The notes under the pieces: model-generated
Told to the model about the DNA's origin: nothing
The model's input: the letters and a program-made list of their open reading frames with translations, nothing else
Database searches by the model: none
Position numbers and translations under genes: made by a program
In this document: positions 22,278 to 30,552 of the stretch, one piece after another
Layout: each line of letters begins with the position of its first letter
Numbering within the stretch: the stretch's first letter is position 1
NCBI RefSeq assembly: GCF_015351245.1
Contig: NZ_JADKSO010000001.1
Coordinates: 372,001 to 436,000, forward strand
Source: Rathayibacter sp. VKM Ac-2879
GTDB lineage: Bacteria; Actinomycetota; Actinomycetes; Actinomycetales; Microbacteriaceae
Length of the DNA: 64,000 bases
Reading direction: 5' to 3'

Positions 22278-23291
22278 TTAGATCGCCTCTGCCCGCCCGG
22301 GCTCGCTGCGCGACGGGGCGAAGTTCGACCGCGCGGAACGCACTCGAGCCGGCGAGAACTGGAAGGGCTCGATCTTTCCGACAGGGCTGGTGGTTCGGCG
22401 CGCTGCACGCAGCAGGAGCTCAGGGGTGAGCTCGTCCGGCGCCACCGCGATCGCCAGCCCCCGACGGTCGAGTTCTCGCGCGATCTGGATCTGGTGGTCG
22501 TCGATGTGCTCCCCGTGGGCCGCGAGACGCGGCACGAGGATGGGCACCTTCCCCGCCTCGATCGCCGTGATGGCCGCGCCGGTGCCGGCGTGTGCGATGA
22601 CGACATCCGCCTCCTCCACGGCCTGCTGAAGCTCGTGGTGGGGGACACTTGCGCGAGCGGCGATCTCGTAGGGCGTCACGTCCGCGAGGCCGGTCTGCCA
22701 GAGCACCTCGGCGTCGCGCAGGAGTGGCACCGCGGCGGCGATGAGCCGATCGAAGGGATAGAGGTCCTGCGTGCCCACCGAGATCACGGCCCGGCGGATG
22801 CTGGGCACCGTCCTCGAAGGGCCGGTGGCGAAGGCGTCGAAGATCGAGCCGCCGAAGTGCCAGCGCTCGTCGGCCCACACGGGGTATTGCGTGTAGGTGT
22901 TCACCCCGGGAAAGTGCGAGACGATGCGCCCCGAGATCGAGGGTCCGTCGGCGCGCGCCGCGCTCTCGATGTAGTGGCACTCGATGCCCCGCATCGACGC
23001 CTCCGGCATGAACGACACCGCAGGGCTCGAGCCCGTGCTGAAAACGGCCGCGTAGTCGCCGCGGGCGAGGATGCGGTGCGCGAGCATCGCGTTCTGTCCG
23101 ATCGCCACAGCCTCCCGCGGTGCCGCGAATCGGCTGAAGGTGACGCGACGGTCGCCGAGGAGCGAACGGCTGAGCGCGTTGTCGAAGGTCACCCAGTGCT
23201 GGTCGGCCGGGTCGATGCCGAACCGGGGAGCGAGGGTGAACAGCTGCTTGAGATGCCCTCCGCCGGAGCAGACGAACAGAAACTGTGACAT
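22278..23291 (-). CDS. Alg14/Alg13-type fusion glycosyltransferase (GT28-like)
   Basis: The 337-residue product combines the two halves that are usually separate PssD/PssE or Alg14/Alg13 proteins. The N-terminal half begins FLFVCSGGGHLKQLFTLAPR (Alg14-like SGGGHL) and holds AAVFSTGSSPAVSFMPEA. The C-terminal half begins AVISVGTQDLYPFDRLIAAA and holds VVIAHAGTGAAITAIEAGK, the GT28/Alg13 donor site. Such enzymes transfer glucuronic acid or a related sugar onto a lipid-linked acceptor in EPS synthesis. ATG 23291 has GGGAGAGGG upstream. The gene is last in the leftward direction here, separated by about 510 bp from the next EPS genes. Confidence 0.85.
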   Translation of the reverse strand: MSQFLFVCSGGGHLKQLFTLAPRFGIDPADQHWVTFDNALSRSLLGDRRVTFSRFAAPREAVAIGQNAMLAHRILARGDYAAVFSTGSSPAVSFMPEASMRGIECHYIESAARADGPSISGRIVSHFPGVNTYTQYPVWADERWHFGGSIFDAFATGPSRTVPSIRRAVISVGTQDLYPFDRLIAAAVPLLRDAEVLWQTGLADVTPYEIAARASVPHHELQQAVEEADVVIAHAGTGAAITAIEAGKVPILVPRLAAHGEHIDDHQIQIARELDRRGLAIAVAPDELTPELLLRAARRTTSPVGKIEPFQFSPARVRSARSNFAPSRSEPGRAEAI

Positions 23292-23801
23292 GGGACCCTC
23301 TCCCGGACCGGTCGGGCCCGTGGGCTCCGCGACCGGCGGATGTGAATGTGGCGGCAATGCGAGGTGGTGCGATGTCGCTGAGAGGGGATCGCTGCCCCCT
23401 CCTCTCTTCGGAGCCGACGGCTCGAAAGGAGGGAAGGTCGTGGCGATCCCGCGACGCTCAGAGCGCGATGAGAGCTCCCGAGGCGTCGGATGGCGGCGGT
23501 TCCGGCGGGCGGGCGCGGGGGACGGGAGCGGTCCTGCGCGTCATAGGGGGTCCTGGTCGGGTTCGGGTGGAGCTTCGAGCGGGGCGGGTTCGCGAAGAGC
23601 GACGTCAGGGTTCGACGCTGGCGGGCGGGCGCCGCGGGGCGTGCTCGCCCTCCGTTCGATCGGAGACTGTGCGTCGCCCGATCTCGGGTCCGGAGGGAAG
23701 CGGCCGGCCGCAGTGCCACCTTTACGATAACCAGACCCTCAGGTGTTGGCTACTCGGAGGGTCCCCCCACTGGGGGGATTTACTCAAGCGTCTCCGATGT
23801 G
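23292..23801. promoter_or_regulatory. Long spacer upstream of the fusion glycosyltransferase
   Basis: About 510 bp with no supported gene; all open frames are Pro/Arg-rich shadows. A perfect 15-bp palindrome, CCCCCCA C TGGGGGG, lies at 23763-23777 just beyond the upstream GT4 gene end and may be part of a terminator or a protein site. On the minus strand a TATCGT hexamer (23724-23729) could be a -10 element for the glycosyltransferase gene, giving a leader of about 430 nt, but no good -35 is seen. Confidence 0.35.
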
Positions 23802-25001
23802 TCACATGTCGGCAACGAGCCGCGAGCGGGCGCCATCACGATCGAGCAGGATGTCGAGGACCGTCCGGTGCCTCGAGGCCCACGAGTTCTCCTCCACCCA
23901 CGCCACGCGCTCGCTCTCGGAGGCGCGACCCGCCGCAAGGGCCTCGTCGATCACTCCGGCGAACTCCGCCATGGTCGGGACGATCCTGATCCGGTCGCTG
24001 ATGCCGTGGATGGGCGGCAGATCGACCGAGATCACGGGACTGCCGCTCGCGACGTACTCGTACAGCTTCAGCGGGCTCATCGCCTCCGTCAGTGGCGTGC
24101 GGCGATGGGCCAGCAGGCAGAGTTCGACGTTGCGCATCGTCGCGACCAGTTCGCGGCGACCGACCGAGTGGTGCAGGTGCACGTTCGGGAACGGGGCGAG
24201 CGGCGCGAGATAGCCGGGGTCGGGCTGTGGGCCCATCAGCACGATCTGCAGCTGCGGATGCGCCTGCGCGACCGCGACGATCCCCTCCACGTCGAGTCGG
24301 TCGTCGAGGGTGCCGACATGCAGAGCGCGAGGCCCGGGGATGCTCAGCAGCCACTCGGGGGCGTCGGGGACGGGGCCGCCCCACTCCTCAGGAGCGACGC
24401 CGTTGGGAACCACGGCATGCGGACCGGTCGGGGCGATGCGGTCGATGATCTCTTGCGAGACCGCGGTGACCGAGCGGCCACTGGAGGCCACGCGGCGGTA
24501 CGCCTCCTGGAAAGCGGGCCAGTGACTGCGCCAGCGAGTCGACGTCGTCCAGTCGTCGCGAGCGAAGAACATCACGTGCTCCGCCCATTCGAACGGGGCG
24601 AAGCCCGCCACGACCGGGCTCGTGGTGACCACGACCGGGCGCACGAGCTCGAGTTCGTCGGCAAGACGCGCGATCCCGCGGTCGTACGCGCGGTACTCGG
24701 CCTCGAGGCCGGCGACGTCGGTCGGATCGCTCCGGCGCAGACGCAGCGGTGTGTGCAGGACGCGCCGGGGCGTCGCGGGAAACTCGACCTCGCGACCGAG
24801 CACCGAGCGGACGACGCTCGTCGGCAGGAAGCGGTAAGGGTTCGCCACGATGAGGCGCCCCACTTGCGGACTCTCCATGAGCGAGGTCAGGATGCGGTCC
24901 GGCGGCCGCATCATGCCGCGGCGGGCGGCGTCGGTGTACGTCTCGTAGGAGAAGGTGAAGATGACGTCGCGCACAACGCCGCCCTTGTTCGAATCGCTCA
25001 C
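23802..25001 (-). CDS. Glycosyltransferase (GT-B, GT4-like)
   Basis: From GTG 25001 the product is 399 aa. It lacks an obvious glycine-rich N-lobe loop but has DVIFTFSYETYTDAARRGM at the start, like GumK/TuaH-type enzymes, and a canonical C-lobe: AVVPNGVAPEEW, RALHVGTLDDRLD, IVLMGPQPD and TEAMSPLKLYEYVASGSPVI, which matches the 'MPLKLFEYLAAGKPVV' motif of biofilm and teichuronic-acid glycosyltransferases (TuaH, PslH). It lies 11 bp downstream of the hexapeptide acetyltransferase gene, in one operon. It likely adds a sugar to the EPS repeat unit. Confidence 0.88.
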   Translation of the reverse strand: MSDSNKGGVVRDVIFTFSYETYTDAARRGMMRPPDRILTSLMESPQVGRLIVANPYRFLPTSVVRSVLGREVEFPATPRRVLHTPLRLRRSDPTDVAGLEAEYRAYDRGIARLADELELVRPVVVTTSPVVAGFAPFEWAEHVMFFARDDWTTSTRWRSHWPAFQEAYRRVASSGRSVTAVSQEIIDRIAPTGPHAVVPNGVAPEEWGGPVPDAPEWLLSIPGPRALHVGTLDDRLDVEGIVAVAQAHPQLQIVLMGPQPDPGYLAPLAPFPNVHLHHSVGRRELVATMRNVELCLLAHRRTPLTEAMSPLKLYEYVASGSPVISVDLPPIHGISDRIRIVPTMAEFAGVIDEALAAGRASESERVAWVEENSWASRHRTVLDILLDRDGARSRLVADM

Positions 25002-25012
25002 TGCGGGTGTCC

Positions 25013-25576
25013 TCACGCGAAGGTCCTGATGACGCGCGCCGGAACGCCGACGGCGACGGAGAAGTCCGGCACGTCCTCGCGGACCACCGCGTTGGCGCCG
25101 ATGACGGCCCCGCGACCGACGGTGACACCGGGCATGATGACGGCGTTCTCGCCGATCCACGCGCCGCGACCGATCCGCACGGGCGCAATGCGGTCGACGG
25201 GCTGATCGCGGATGAACGTCTCCGGATCCGAGAAGCCGTGCGAGTGGTCCGAGATGTACACGCCTCTGGCGATACCCACGCCGTCCTCGATGACCACGCT
25301 GCGCACGGCGCTGATCGCCGTCATGTTCATGCGGACCCGGTCGCCGATGATGAGGGCAGGGGTCGGCGCGTCCTCCGAGGGGACCATCAGCATGCAGTTC
25401 GCGCTAATCAGGACGTTGTCCCCGATCGAGATCCGCTTGCCCTGGCCCGCTCCGATCCTGAACGGCAGGCAGATCCGCGAGCCTCGGCCGAAGCGGTGGA
25501 AGCCACCGGCGACCAGCTTGCTGAAGGCCAGATCGCGGGCTCGCTGGGCGAGGATCGCGAGATCCAGTCCGTTCAC
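25013..25576 (-). CDS. Hexapeptide-repeat acyltransferase of the second EPS segment
   Basis: The product is 187 aa from GTG 25576 (ribosome site GGAGA). Hexapeptide repeats run from residue 45 (ISIGDNVLISANCML) through IGDRVRMNMTAISAV and the loop YISDHSHGFSDP to IGENAVIMPGVTVGRGAVIG and VAVGVPARVI. The His in the DHSH loop fits the catalytic histidine of WbbJ/GalNAc-acetyltransferase-type enzymes. It should acetylate a sugar of the polysaccharide with acetyl-CoA. It is a second, clearly different acetyltransferase from the one at 231-764, so two acetylation positions are possible. Confidence 0.87.
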   Translation of the reverse strand: MNGLDLAILAQRARDLAFSKLVAGGFHRFGRGSRICLPFRIGAGQGKRISIGDNVLISANCMLMVPSEDAPTPALIIGDRVRMNMTAISAVRSVVIEDGVGIARGVYISDHSHGFSDPETFIRDQPVDRIAPVRIGRGAWIGENAVIMPGVTVGRGAVIGANAVVREDVPDFSVAVGVPARVIRTFA

Positions 25577-25968
25577 AGCATCGTCTCCAGGGTCGAGCGG
25601 AGCAGAACCGCCGGGGATGCGCGTTCTGAGCCTGGGGGCAGTGCGTCGGGGAGACGCAGAGAGGGAATGTCCCCACGATAGCGAGCGCTTCCTGAGCGCA
25701 ACGAGTCCACGTCCCCCGCCGAGGCGAGGTTTTACCCCGCCGAAACAGGCGACTCCGTCCCGTCCGGCTGCGCGATGGCCGAGCATCGCAGCGAGCCCGG
25801 CGCTTGGCGGCCCGGCGCCGCCTCCGGTGGGCGTAAAATCAGACGGTCCGCCCGCAGGGGCCGGCTCCGCACGGAACGTGCGCCGGCGCATCGTCGGACC
25901 AGGCGGCGTCGCTCGGCCCGCTCCCGCTCCGCGACTCCGACCGACCGCACCACCAGAGAGGCTCGCCC
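25577..25968. promoter_or_regulatory. Divergent promoter region, EPS segment versus membrane pair
   Basis: A 392-bp gap between divergent transcription units with no supported gene. TAAAAT at 25834-25839 is a good -10-like hexamer on the plus strand for the membrane-protein pair, with no clear -35. On the minus strand TTGCGC followed 15 bp later by TATCGT (around 25675-25705) might serve the EPS genes. Neither assignment is firm. Confidence 0.35.
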
Positions 25969-26550
25969 GTGGCCCACGCCGCCGACTCCGCCAGCCGTCT
26001 GTGGGCCCTGCCCCTCGCACGCGCGATCGTCGCTGCGGCCGCCGGTGCAGTCGTCACCTTCTCACCCGACCACGGGCCCGCGCTCGGCCTCACGGTCTTC
26101 GGAGGCTTCGCGATCGCGAGCGGTGCCGTCGCGATCGTGAACGCCGTGCGCACCCTCTCGGGCAGGGCTCGCTCGCTCGGGGTCGGCGCGGCAGCGCTGA
26201 CGGTGGTCGTCGGGATGGCGGCGTTCTTCGCGCTGCCGGTCGCGACCCTCCTCGCCTTCGTGGCGCTCGTCGCGGGCTGGGGGCTCGTCTCGGGGTTCCT
26301 CGAGTTCGCGAGCGGACGTCGCGGCTCGGGCCTCGCGGCCCGCGACCGCGTGGTCGTCGGAGTGGGCACCATGCTCCTCGGCGCCGCGTTCGCGCTGCTG
26401 CCTCCGCACCCCGTGGTCACGGTGGGGCTCCTCGGTGCCTATGCGGTGATGCTCGGCGTCTACCTCGCCATCGCGGCCTTCTCGCTCAAGTGGGCGGCCG
26501 TCGCTGACCCCGCCGCACGCACGACCCCCACCTCCGGAGGAGACCGATGA
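25969..26550 (+). CDS. Small integral membrane protein (HdeD/DUF308-like), 193 aa
   Basis: GTG 25969 is preceded by GAGAGG. The protein has six hydrophobic segments arranged in pairs (LARAIVAAAAGAVVTF; GLTVFGGFAIASGAVAIV; AAALTVVVGMAAFFALPVAT and so on), and a short polar tail. The pairwise Ala/Gly/Val-rich helices resemble HdeD/DUF308 proteins, but the match is only by layout. Its end overlaps the next gene by ATGA, so the two membrane proteins are a coupled pair. Function unknown. Confidence 0.75.
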   Translation: MAHAADSASRLWALPLARAIVAAAAGAVVTFSPDHGPALGLTVFGGFAIASGAVAIVNAVRTLSGRARSLGVGAAALTVVVGMAAFFALPVATLLAFVALVAGWGLVSGFLEFASGRRGSGLAARDRVVVGVGTMLLGAAFALLPPHPVVTVGLLGAYAVMLGVYLAIAAFSLKWAAVADPAARTTPTSGGDR

Positions 26551-26888
26551 CCGCCGAAGGCCAGAACCCCGAAAGCCAGGCCCCCGCCGAGTCGCAGACC
26601 CCTGCCGAGTCGCAGACCCCCGCCGAGTCGCGCGACCTCACTCCGCGCACCTTCCAGCCCACGCGGAAGGACCGCCTCCGGCCGCTCGAGCTCATCGGCT
26701 TCTCGGCGGTCCTCGCCGTGTTCGTCGGACTCGTCGTGCTGCTCTCGACCCGCGAGCCCGTGGTGGCGCTGGTCGCGCTGGGCATCACCTTCATCGTCGT
26801 CCTCGTCGCGATCGCGATGTTCTCGCTGACCTTCACGCCGAACGCCGCCGAGATCGCCGACATCGACGAGCAGGACCGCGGCCACTAG
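26547..26888 (+). CDS. Small two-helix membrane protein with a repeat tail, 113 aa
   Basis: The N-terminal 50 residues are cytoplasmic and carry three tandem PAESQT/PAESRD units, followed by two transmembrane helices (LIGFSAVLAVFVGLVVLL and VALVALGITFIVVLVAIAMF) and an acidic tail. This is a common layout for actinobacterial small membrane proteins, sometimes annotated as ABC-transporter-associated. It is translated from ATG overlapping the preceding stop. It ends 33 bp before the convergent purB stop. Confidence 0.75.
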   Translation: MTAEGQNPESQAPAESQTPAESQTPAESRDLTPRTFQPTRKDRLRPLELIGFSAVLAVFVGLVVLLSTREPVVALVALGITFIVVLVAIAMFSLTFTPNAAEIADIDEQDRGH

Positions 26889-26921
26889 CGGGCGCCCGGC
26901 CTCGGGCCTCCCGCGGCCGCC

Positions 26922-28304
26922 TCACGACAGGCGATCGACCAGCTCGGAGGCGAGCCCCGTGTACCCGCCGGGCGTCAGGGCGAGGAGGCGCGTCCTCGCC
27001 GCGTCGCCGATGTCGAGTCGCCGGACGAAGACGGCAAGGTCCTCCGCCCCGAGGCGCTTGCCGCGGGTGAGGTCCTTGAGCAGCGCGTACGGATCGGTGA
27101 TGGCCGAGCGGCCGGCCGCCACCTCGGCGCGGATGACCGTCTGGATCGCCTCCGCGAGCACCTCCCAGTTGCCGTCCAGATCGGCGGCGAGTGCGAGGGG
27201 ATCGAGGTCGATCTCGAGGAGGCCCCGTGCGACGTTGTCGAGGGCGAGCAGCGAGTGCCCGAAGGCGACTCCGATGTTGCGCTGTGTCGTGGAGTCGGTG
27301 AGGTCGCGCTGCAGGCGCGAGGTCACCAGCGTCTGCGCGAGGGAGTCGAGCAGCGCGCTCGAGAGCTCGAGGTTCGCCTCCGCGTTCTCGAAGCGGATCG
27401 GGTTGATCTTGTGCGGCATCGTCGACGAGCCGGTCGCTCCGGCCTGGGGGATCTGACGGAAGTAGCCGAGCGAGATGTAGGTCCAGATGTCGGTGCAGAC
27501 GTTGTGCAGAATACGGTTCGCGTGAGCGGCCTTGCCATACAGCTCGGCCTGCCAGTCGTGTGACTCGATCTGTGTCGTGAGCGGGTTGAAGACGAGGCCG
27601 AGGGAGGTGACGAACTCCTCCGCGAGCGCGGGCCAGTCGGTGCTCGGGTCGGCCGCGAGGTGAGCGGCGAAGGTCCCCGTCGCTCCGCTGAATTTGCCGA
27701 GGTACTCGGTGGCGTCGATCTGCGCGATCACGCGGTCGAGCCGGTAGGCGTAGACCGCGAACTCCTTGCCCATCGTCGTGGGGGTGGCCGGCTGCCCGTG
27801 AGTGCGGCTCAGCATCGCCTCGTCGCGGTAGCGCACGGCGAGCTCGCGCAGGGAGTCGACGACCGAGCGAAGCTTCGGCAGCCAGATCTCGCCGACCGCT
27901 TCCCTGACGACGAGCGCGTAGGAGAGGTTGTTGATGTCCTCGCTCGTGGCGGCGAAGTGGGTGAGCTCGGCGATCCGCTCGAGTCCGAGCTCGTCGAGCC
28001 AGCGACGCACGAGGTACTCCACGGCCTTCACGTCGTGGCGCGTCCGGGCCTCGAGGACGGCGAGCTCGTCGATCTCGGGCTGGCCGAAGTCGCGCGCGCG
28101 GCGGCGCAGCTCCTCGGCCGTGGCGGCGTCGACCGGCTCCGAGCCGAACAGGCGCCGGTCGGTGAGGGCGAGCAGCCACTCGATCTCGACGTGCACGCGC
28201 GCGCGGTTGAGACCCGCCTCCGACAGGTGCTCGCCGAGCGGGGAGACGGCGGCGCTGTAGCGTCCGTCGAGGGGGCTCAGCGGCTGAGGGGGGAGCGAGG
28301 TCAT
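26922..28304 (-). CDS. purB: Adenylosuccinate lyase
   Basis: This 460-residue protein is a fumarase/aspartase-superfamily lyase that cleaves SAICAR and adenylosuccinate to release fumarate in purine synthesis. Family marks are the N-terminal LSPLDGRYSAAVSPL, the catalytic His region SRTHGQPATPTTMGKE and the signature GSSTMPHKINP near residue 295. The SPLDGRY start and overall length fit the PurB branch of E. coli type. ATG 28304 overlaps the stop of the phosphatase gene (ATGA), so they are co-transcribed. Confidence 0.95.
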   Translation of the reverse strand: MTSLPPQPLSPLDGRYSAAVSPLGEHLSEAGLNRARVHVEIEWLLALTDRRLFGSEPVDAATAEELRRRARDFGQPEIDELAVLEARTRHDVKAVEYLVRRWLDELGLERIAELTHFAATSEDINNLSYALVVREAVGEIWLPKLRSVVDSLRELAVRYRDEAMLSRTHGQPATPTTMGKEFAVYAYRLDRVIAQIDATEYLGKFSGATGTFAAHLAADPSTDWPALAEEFVTSLGLVFNPLTTQIESHDWQAELYGKAAHANRILHNVCTDIWTYISLGYFRQIPQAGATGSSTMPHKINPIRFENAEANLELSSALLDSLAQTLVTSRLQRDLTDSTTQRNIGVAFGHSLLALDNVARGLLEIDLDPLALAADLDGNWEVLAEAIQTVIRAEVAAGRSAITDPYALLKDLTRGKRLGAEDLAVFVRRLDIGDAARTRLLALTPGGYTGLASELVDRLS

Positions 28305-28915
28305 GCGGGTGTGCCTTCCGGTTCTCGGTCGTCCGGCGAGGGGCGGGCGACGGTGCGCATGCCGGAGGAGTCGGTGCGGACCGTGCGATTGCCGCGCAGT
28401 CCGGGTTCGATCTGGGCGAAGAGCGACCGGCAGGCGCGCTCGATGAGCGCGAGCACCTGGTCGAACGCCGCCGCATCGGAATAGTAGGGGTCCGGGACGT
28501 CGCCCTGCGGTGAGAGGCCCGGCTCGAAGTCGAGGAGGCGACGCACTTTCTGCCTGTCGCCCTCGGTGCGCGCCCACGAGCGGAGGGCCCGTTCGTGGCC
28601 GTGGTCGAGCGCGACGACCAGGTCGAGCTCCTCGAAGCGGCCCGGGTCGAACAGTTGCGCGCGGTGGTGTTCGCCGGTGAGGCCGTGGCGTTCCAGGGCG
28701 TCGAGCGCCCGCTGGTCGGCATGCTCGCCGAGGTGCCACTCGCCGGTGCCCGCCGAGCTGATCTCGATGGCGGAGGCGAGACCGGCGCGCTCGGCGAGGG
28801 AGCGCAGCACGACCTCGGCCATCGGCGACCGGCAGATATTGCCGGTGCACACGAAGCACACGGCGAACGCCGAGGGTGCAGGGGAGTGGCGGGTCACCCG
28901 CCCATTCTGGCCCAC
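28301..28915 (-). CDS. Low-molecular-weight protein-tyrosine phosphatase
   Basis: The 204-aa product starts at GTG 28915 with a GGGGAGGAG ribosome site. The P-loop CTGNICRS (Cys23, Arg29; CX5R) is in the classical place, and the DPYYSDAAAF segment carries the general-acid Asp (DPY). About 40 extra C-terminal residues are basic and not part of the fold. These enzymes dephosphorylate tyrosine residues or arsenate; in actinobacteria they are often orphan enzymes as here. It is coupled to purB by ATGA. Confidence 0.92.
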   Translation of the reverse strand: MGQNGRVTRHSPAPSAFAVCFVCTGNICRSPMAEVVLRSLAERAGLASAIEISSAGTGEWHLGEHADQRALDALERHGLTGEHHRAQLFDPGRFEELDLVVALDHGHERALRSWARTEGDRQKVRRLLDFEPGLSPQGDVPDPYYSDAAAFDQVLALIERACRSLFAQIEPGLRGNRTVRTDSSGMRTVARPSPDDREPEGTPA

Positions 28916-28963
28916 GGAGGCTCCTCCCCAGGAGGCGGATTCGGGAGTTCTCCGCCGCCCGGG

Positions 28964-29362
28964 TCAGTCCTCGCCGTGGCGGGCGAGCGGGCGGAGGACG
29001 AGGCCGATGAACCAGTTGAGGAGTGCGAGCACGAGCGCGCCCCAGACACCCCACCAGAAGCCGTCGACCGCGAGGCCGAAGCCGAAGAGCCCGCTGACCC
29101 ATGCGGTCGCGATGAGGAGCACCCCGTTCACGAGGAACGAAACCAGACCCAACGTGAGCACGTACAGGGGAAAGGCGAGCACCCGCACCACCGGGCCGAC
29201 GACGGCGTTGACGACGCCGAAGATCAGAGCGACCAACAGATACGTGAGGATCGCGGGCGTGGCCCCCGCGTCGAACGGATCGACTCGCACCCCGGCGACG
29301 ACGAGCGTCGTGAGCCAGAGCGCGACTGCATGGGTGACGAGGCTGAGGAGGAGTCTGCGCAT
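28964..29362 (-). CDS. 4TM 'phage holin family' membrane protein
   Basis: The 132-aa protein has four hydrophobic helices (LLSLVTHAVALWLTTLVVAG; ATPAILTYLLVALIFGVVNA; FPLYVLTLGLVSFLVNGVLL; WWGVWGALVLALLNWFIGLV) and the conserved PLYVLTLGL motif of the Mycobacterial 4TM/DUF360-like 'phage holin' family. Despite the name these are chromosomal membrane proteins of unknown role; there is no phage context. It lies 48 bp upstream of the phosphatase gene on the same strand and is divergent from hisC. Confidence 0.88.
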   Translation of the reverse strand: MRRLLLSLVTHAVALWLTTLVVAGVRVDPFDAGATPAILTYLLVALIFGVVNAVVGPVVRVLAFPLYVLTLGLVSFLVNGVLLIATAWVSGLFGFGLAVDGFWWGVWGALVLALLNWFIGLVLRPLARHGED

Positions 29363-29441
29363 GACTCCACTATCGCGCTGCTCGGCGGGGTGCGTGCTGG
29401 TGCCTCCCGGCCGTGTCTCCGCCTCCGCCTAGCATGGGCGG

Positions 29442-30548
29442 GTGACCGACCAGCAGGAGCCTCCCGTCCGCCTCCGCCCCGAGATCCTCGCGCTGCCCGC
29501 CTACCGGCAGGGGCGCGCCGCTCCCGCCGACGCGTTCAAGCTCTCGTCCAACGAGAACCCCTTCGATCCGCTGCCCTCTGTGCTCGCGAAGGTGCGCGAG
29601 ATCGACGACTTCAACCGCTACCCCGATGCCTCGGCGAGCGCCCTGCGCACGGCGATCGCCGCCCGGTTCGGCGTGGGGGTCGACGAGGTCATCGTCGGAG
29701 CCGGCTCTGTCGCGGTGATCGCGCAGATCATCAGCGCCGCCGCCGGAGCGGGCGACGAGGTCGTCTACGCCTGGCGCTCGTTCGAGGCCTACCCGGCGCT
29801 CGTCACCACGGCCGGCGCCACGAGCGTCCGGGTGCCGCTCCGCCCCGACGACACGCACGACGTCGAGGCGATGGCGCAGGCCGTCACCGGACGCACCCGG
29901 CTGATCATCGTGTGCAGCCCCAACAACCCCACGGGCACGATCGCGACGGCCGACGACGTCGTCGCCTTGCTCGATCGGGTGCCGAGCGATGTGCTCGTGC
30001 TGCTCGACGAGGCGTACGCCGAGTTCGTCGGAGACGAGCGCGCGGTCGACGGTGCGCGTCTCCTCACCCGTTACCCCAACCTCGTGATCGCGCGGACCTT
30101 CTCGAAGGCCTACGGCCTCGCCGGGCTCCGCGTCGGCTACGCGATCGGACATGCGCGGATCCTCGACGCCGCGCGCTCCACCGCGATCCCGCTCGCCGTC
30201 ACGCGCTTCGCCGAGTCCGCCGCGGTCGCCTCCCTCGACCACCGCGAGGAGCTGCTCGAGCGGGTGCGCCGCATCACACGCCTCCGCGACCGGCTCTGGC
30301 AGGCGCTCCAGGACCAGGGCTGGACCATCCCGCGCTCCGAAGCGAACTTCCTCTGGTTCGACACCCGTGAGCAGACGGAGTGGGCCGCCGGCGTCTTCGA
30401 GCGGGCGGGAGTCGTGGTGCGCGCGTTTCCGCCCGAGGGCATCCGGGTGTCGGTCGGCGAGGCCGGCTCTGTCGACAAGCTCCTCACTGCGGCGGCCGAG
30501 ATTGTGGAGTCCCTCCCGCAGGGGCATCCCGCGAGGCGGATAGGTTAG
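29442..30548 (+). CDS. hisC: Histidinol-phosphate aminotransferase
   Basis: The 368-residue product is a fold-type-I PLP aminotransferase of the HisC group: KLSSNENPFDPLPSV near the N terminus, GAGSVAVIAQII, SPNNPTGT, LLDEAYAEF and the PLP-lysine region TFSKAYGLAGLRVGYA near residue 220. It converts imidazole-acetol phosphate and glutamate to histidinol phosphate, and may also serve aromatic amino acids. GTG 29442 has no ribosome site; TAGCAT (29430-29435) sits six bases ahead, so the transcript is probably leaderless. No other his gene is nearby. Confidence 0.9.
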   Translation: MTDQQEPPVRLRPEILALPAYRQGRAAPADAFKLSSNENPFDPLPSVLAKVREIDDFNRYPDASASALRTAIAARFGVGVDEVIVGAGSVAVIAQIISAAAGAGDEVVYAWRSFEAYPALVTTAGATSVRVPLRPDDTHDVEAMAQAVTGRTRLIIVCSPNNPTGTIATADDVVALLDRVPSDVLVLLDEAYAEFVGDERAVDGARLLTRYPNLVIARTFSKAYGLAGLRVGYAIGHARILDAARSTAIPLAVTRFAESAAVASLDHREELLERVRRITRLRDRLWQALQDQGWTIPRSEANFLWFDTREQTEWAAGVFERAGVVVRAFPPEGIRVSVGEAGSVDKLLTAAAEIVESLPQGHPARRIG

Positions 30549-30552
30549 TCGG

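Noticed and set aside
23292-23800. Long open frames on both strands in the spacer upstream of the fusion glycosyltransferase
   Set aside because: They are Pro/Arg/Ala-rich with no ribosome site or domain and behave like shadows of high GC content.
28964-29362. Prophage signal because of a 'holin' protein
   Set aside because: This 4TM family is chromosomal in actinobacteria and no phage structural, lysis or integrase gene is nearby.
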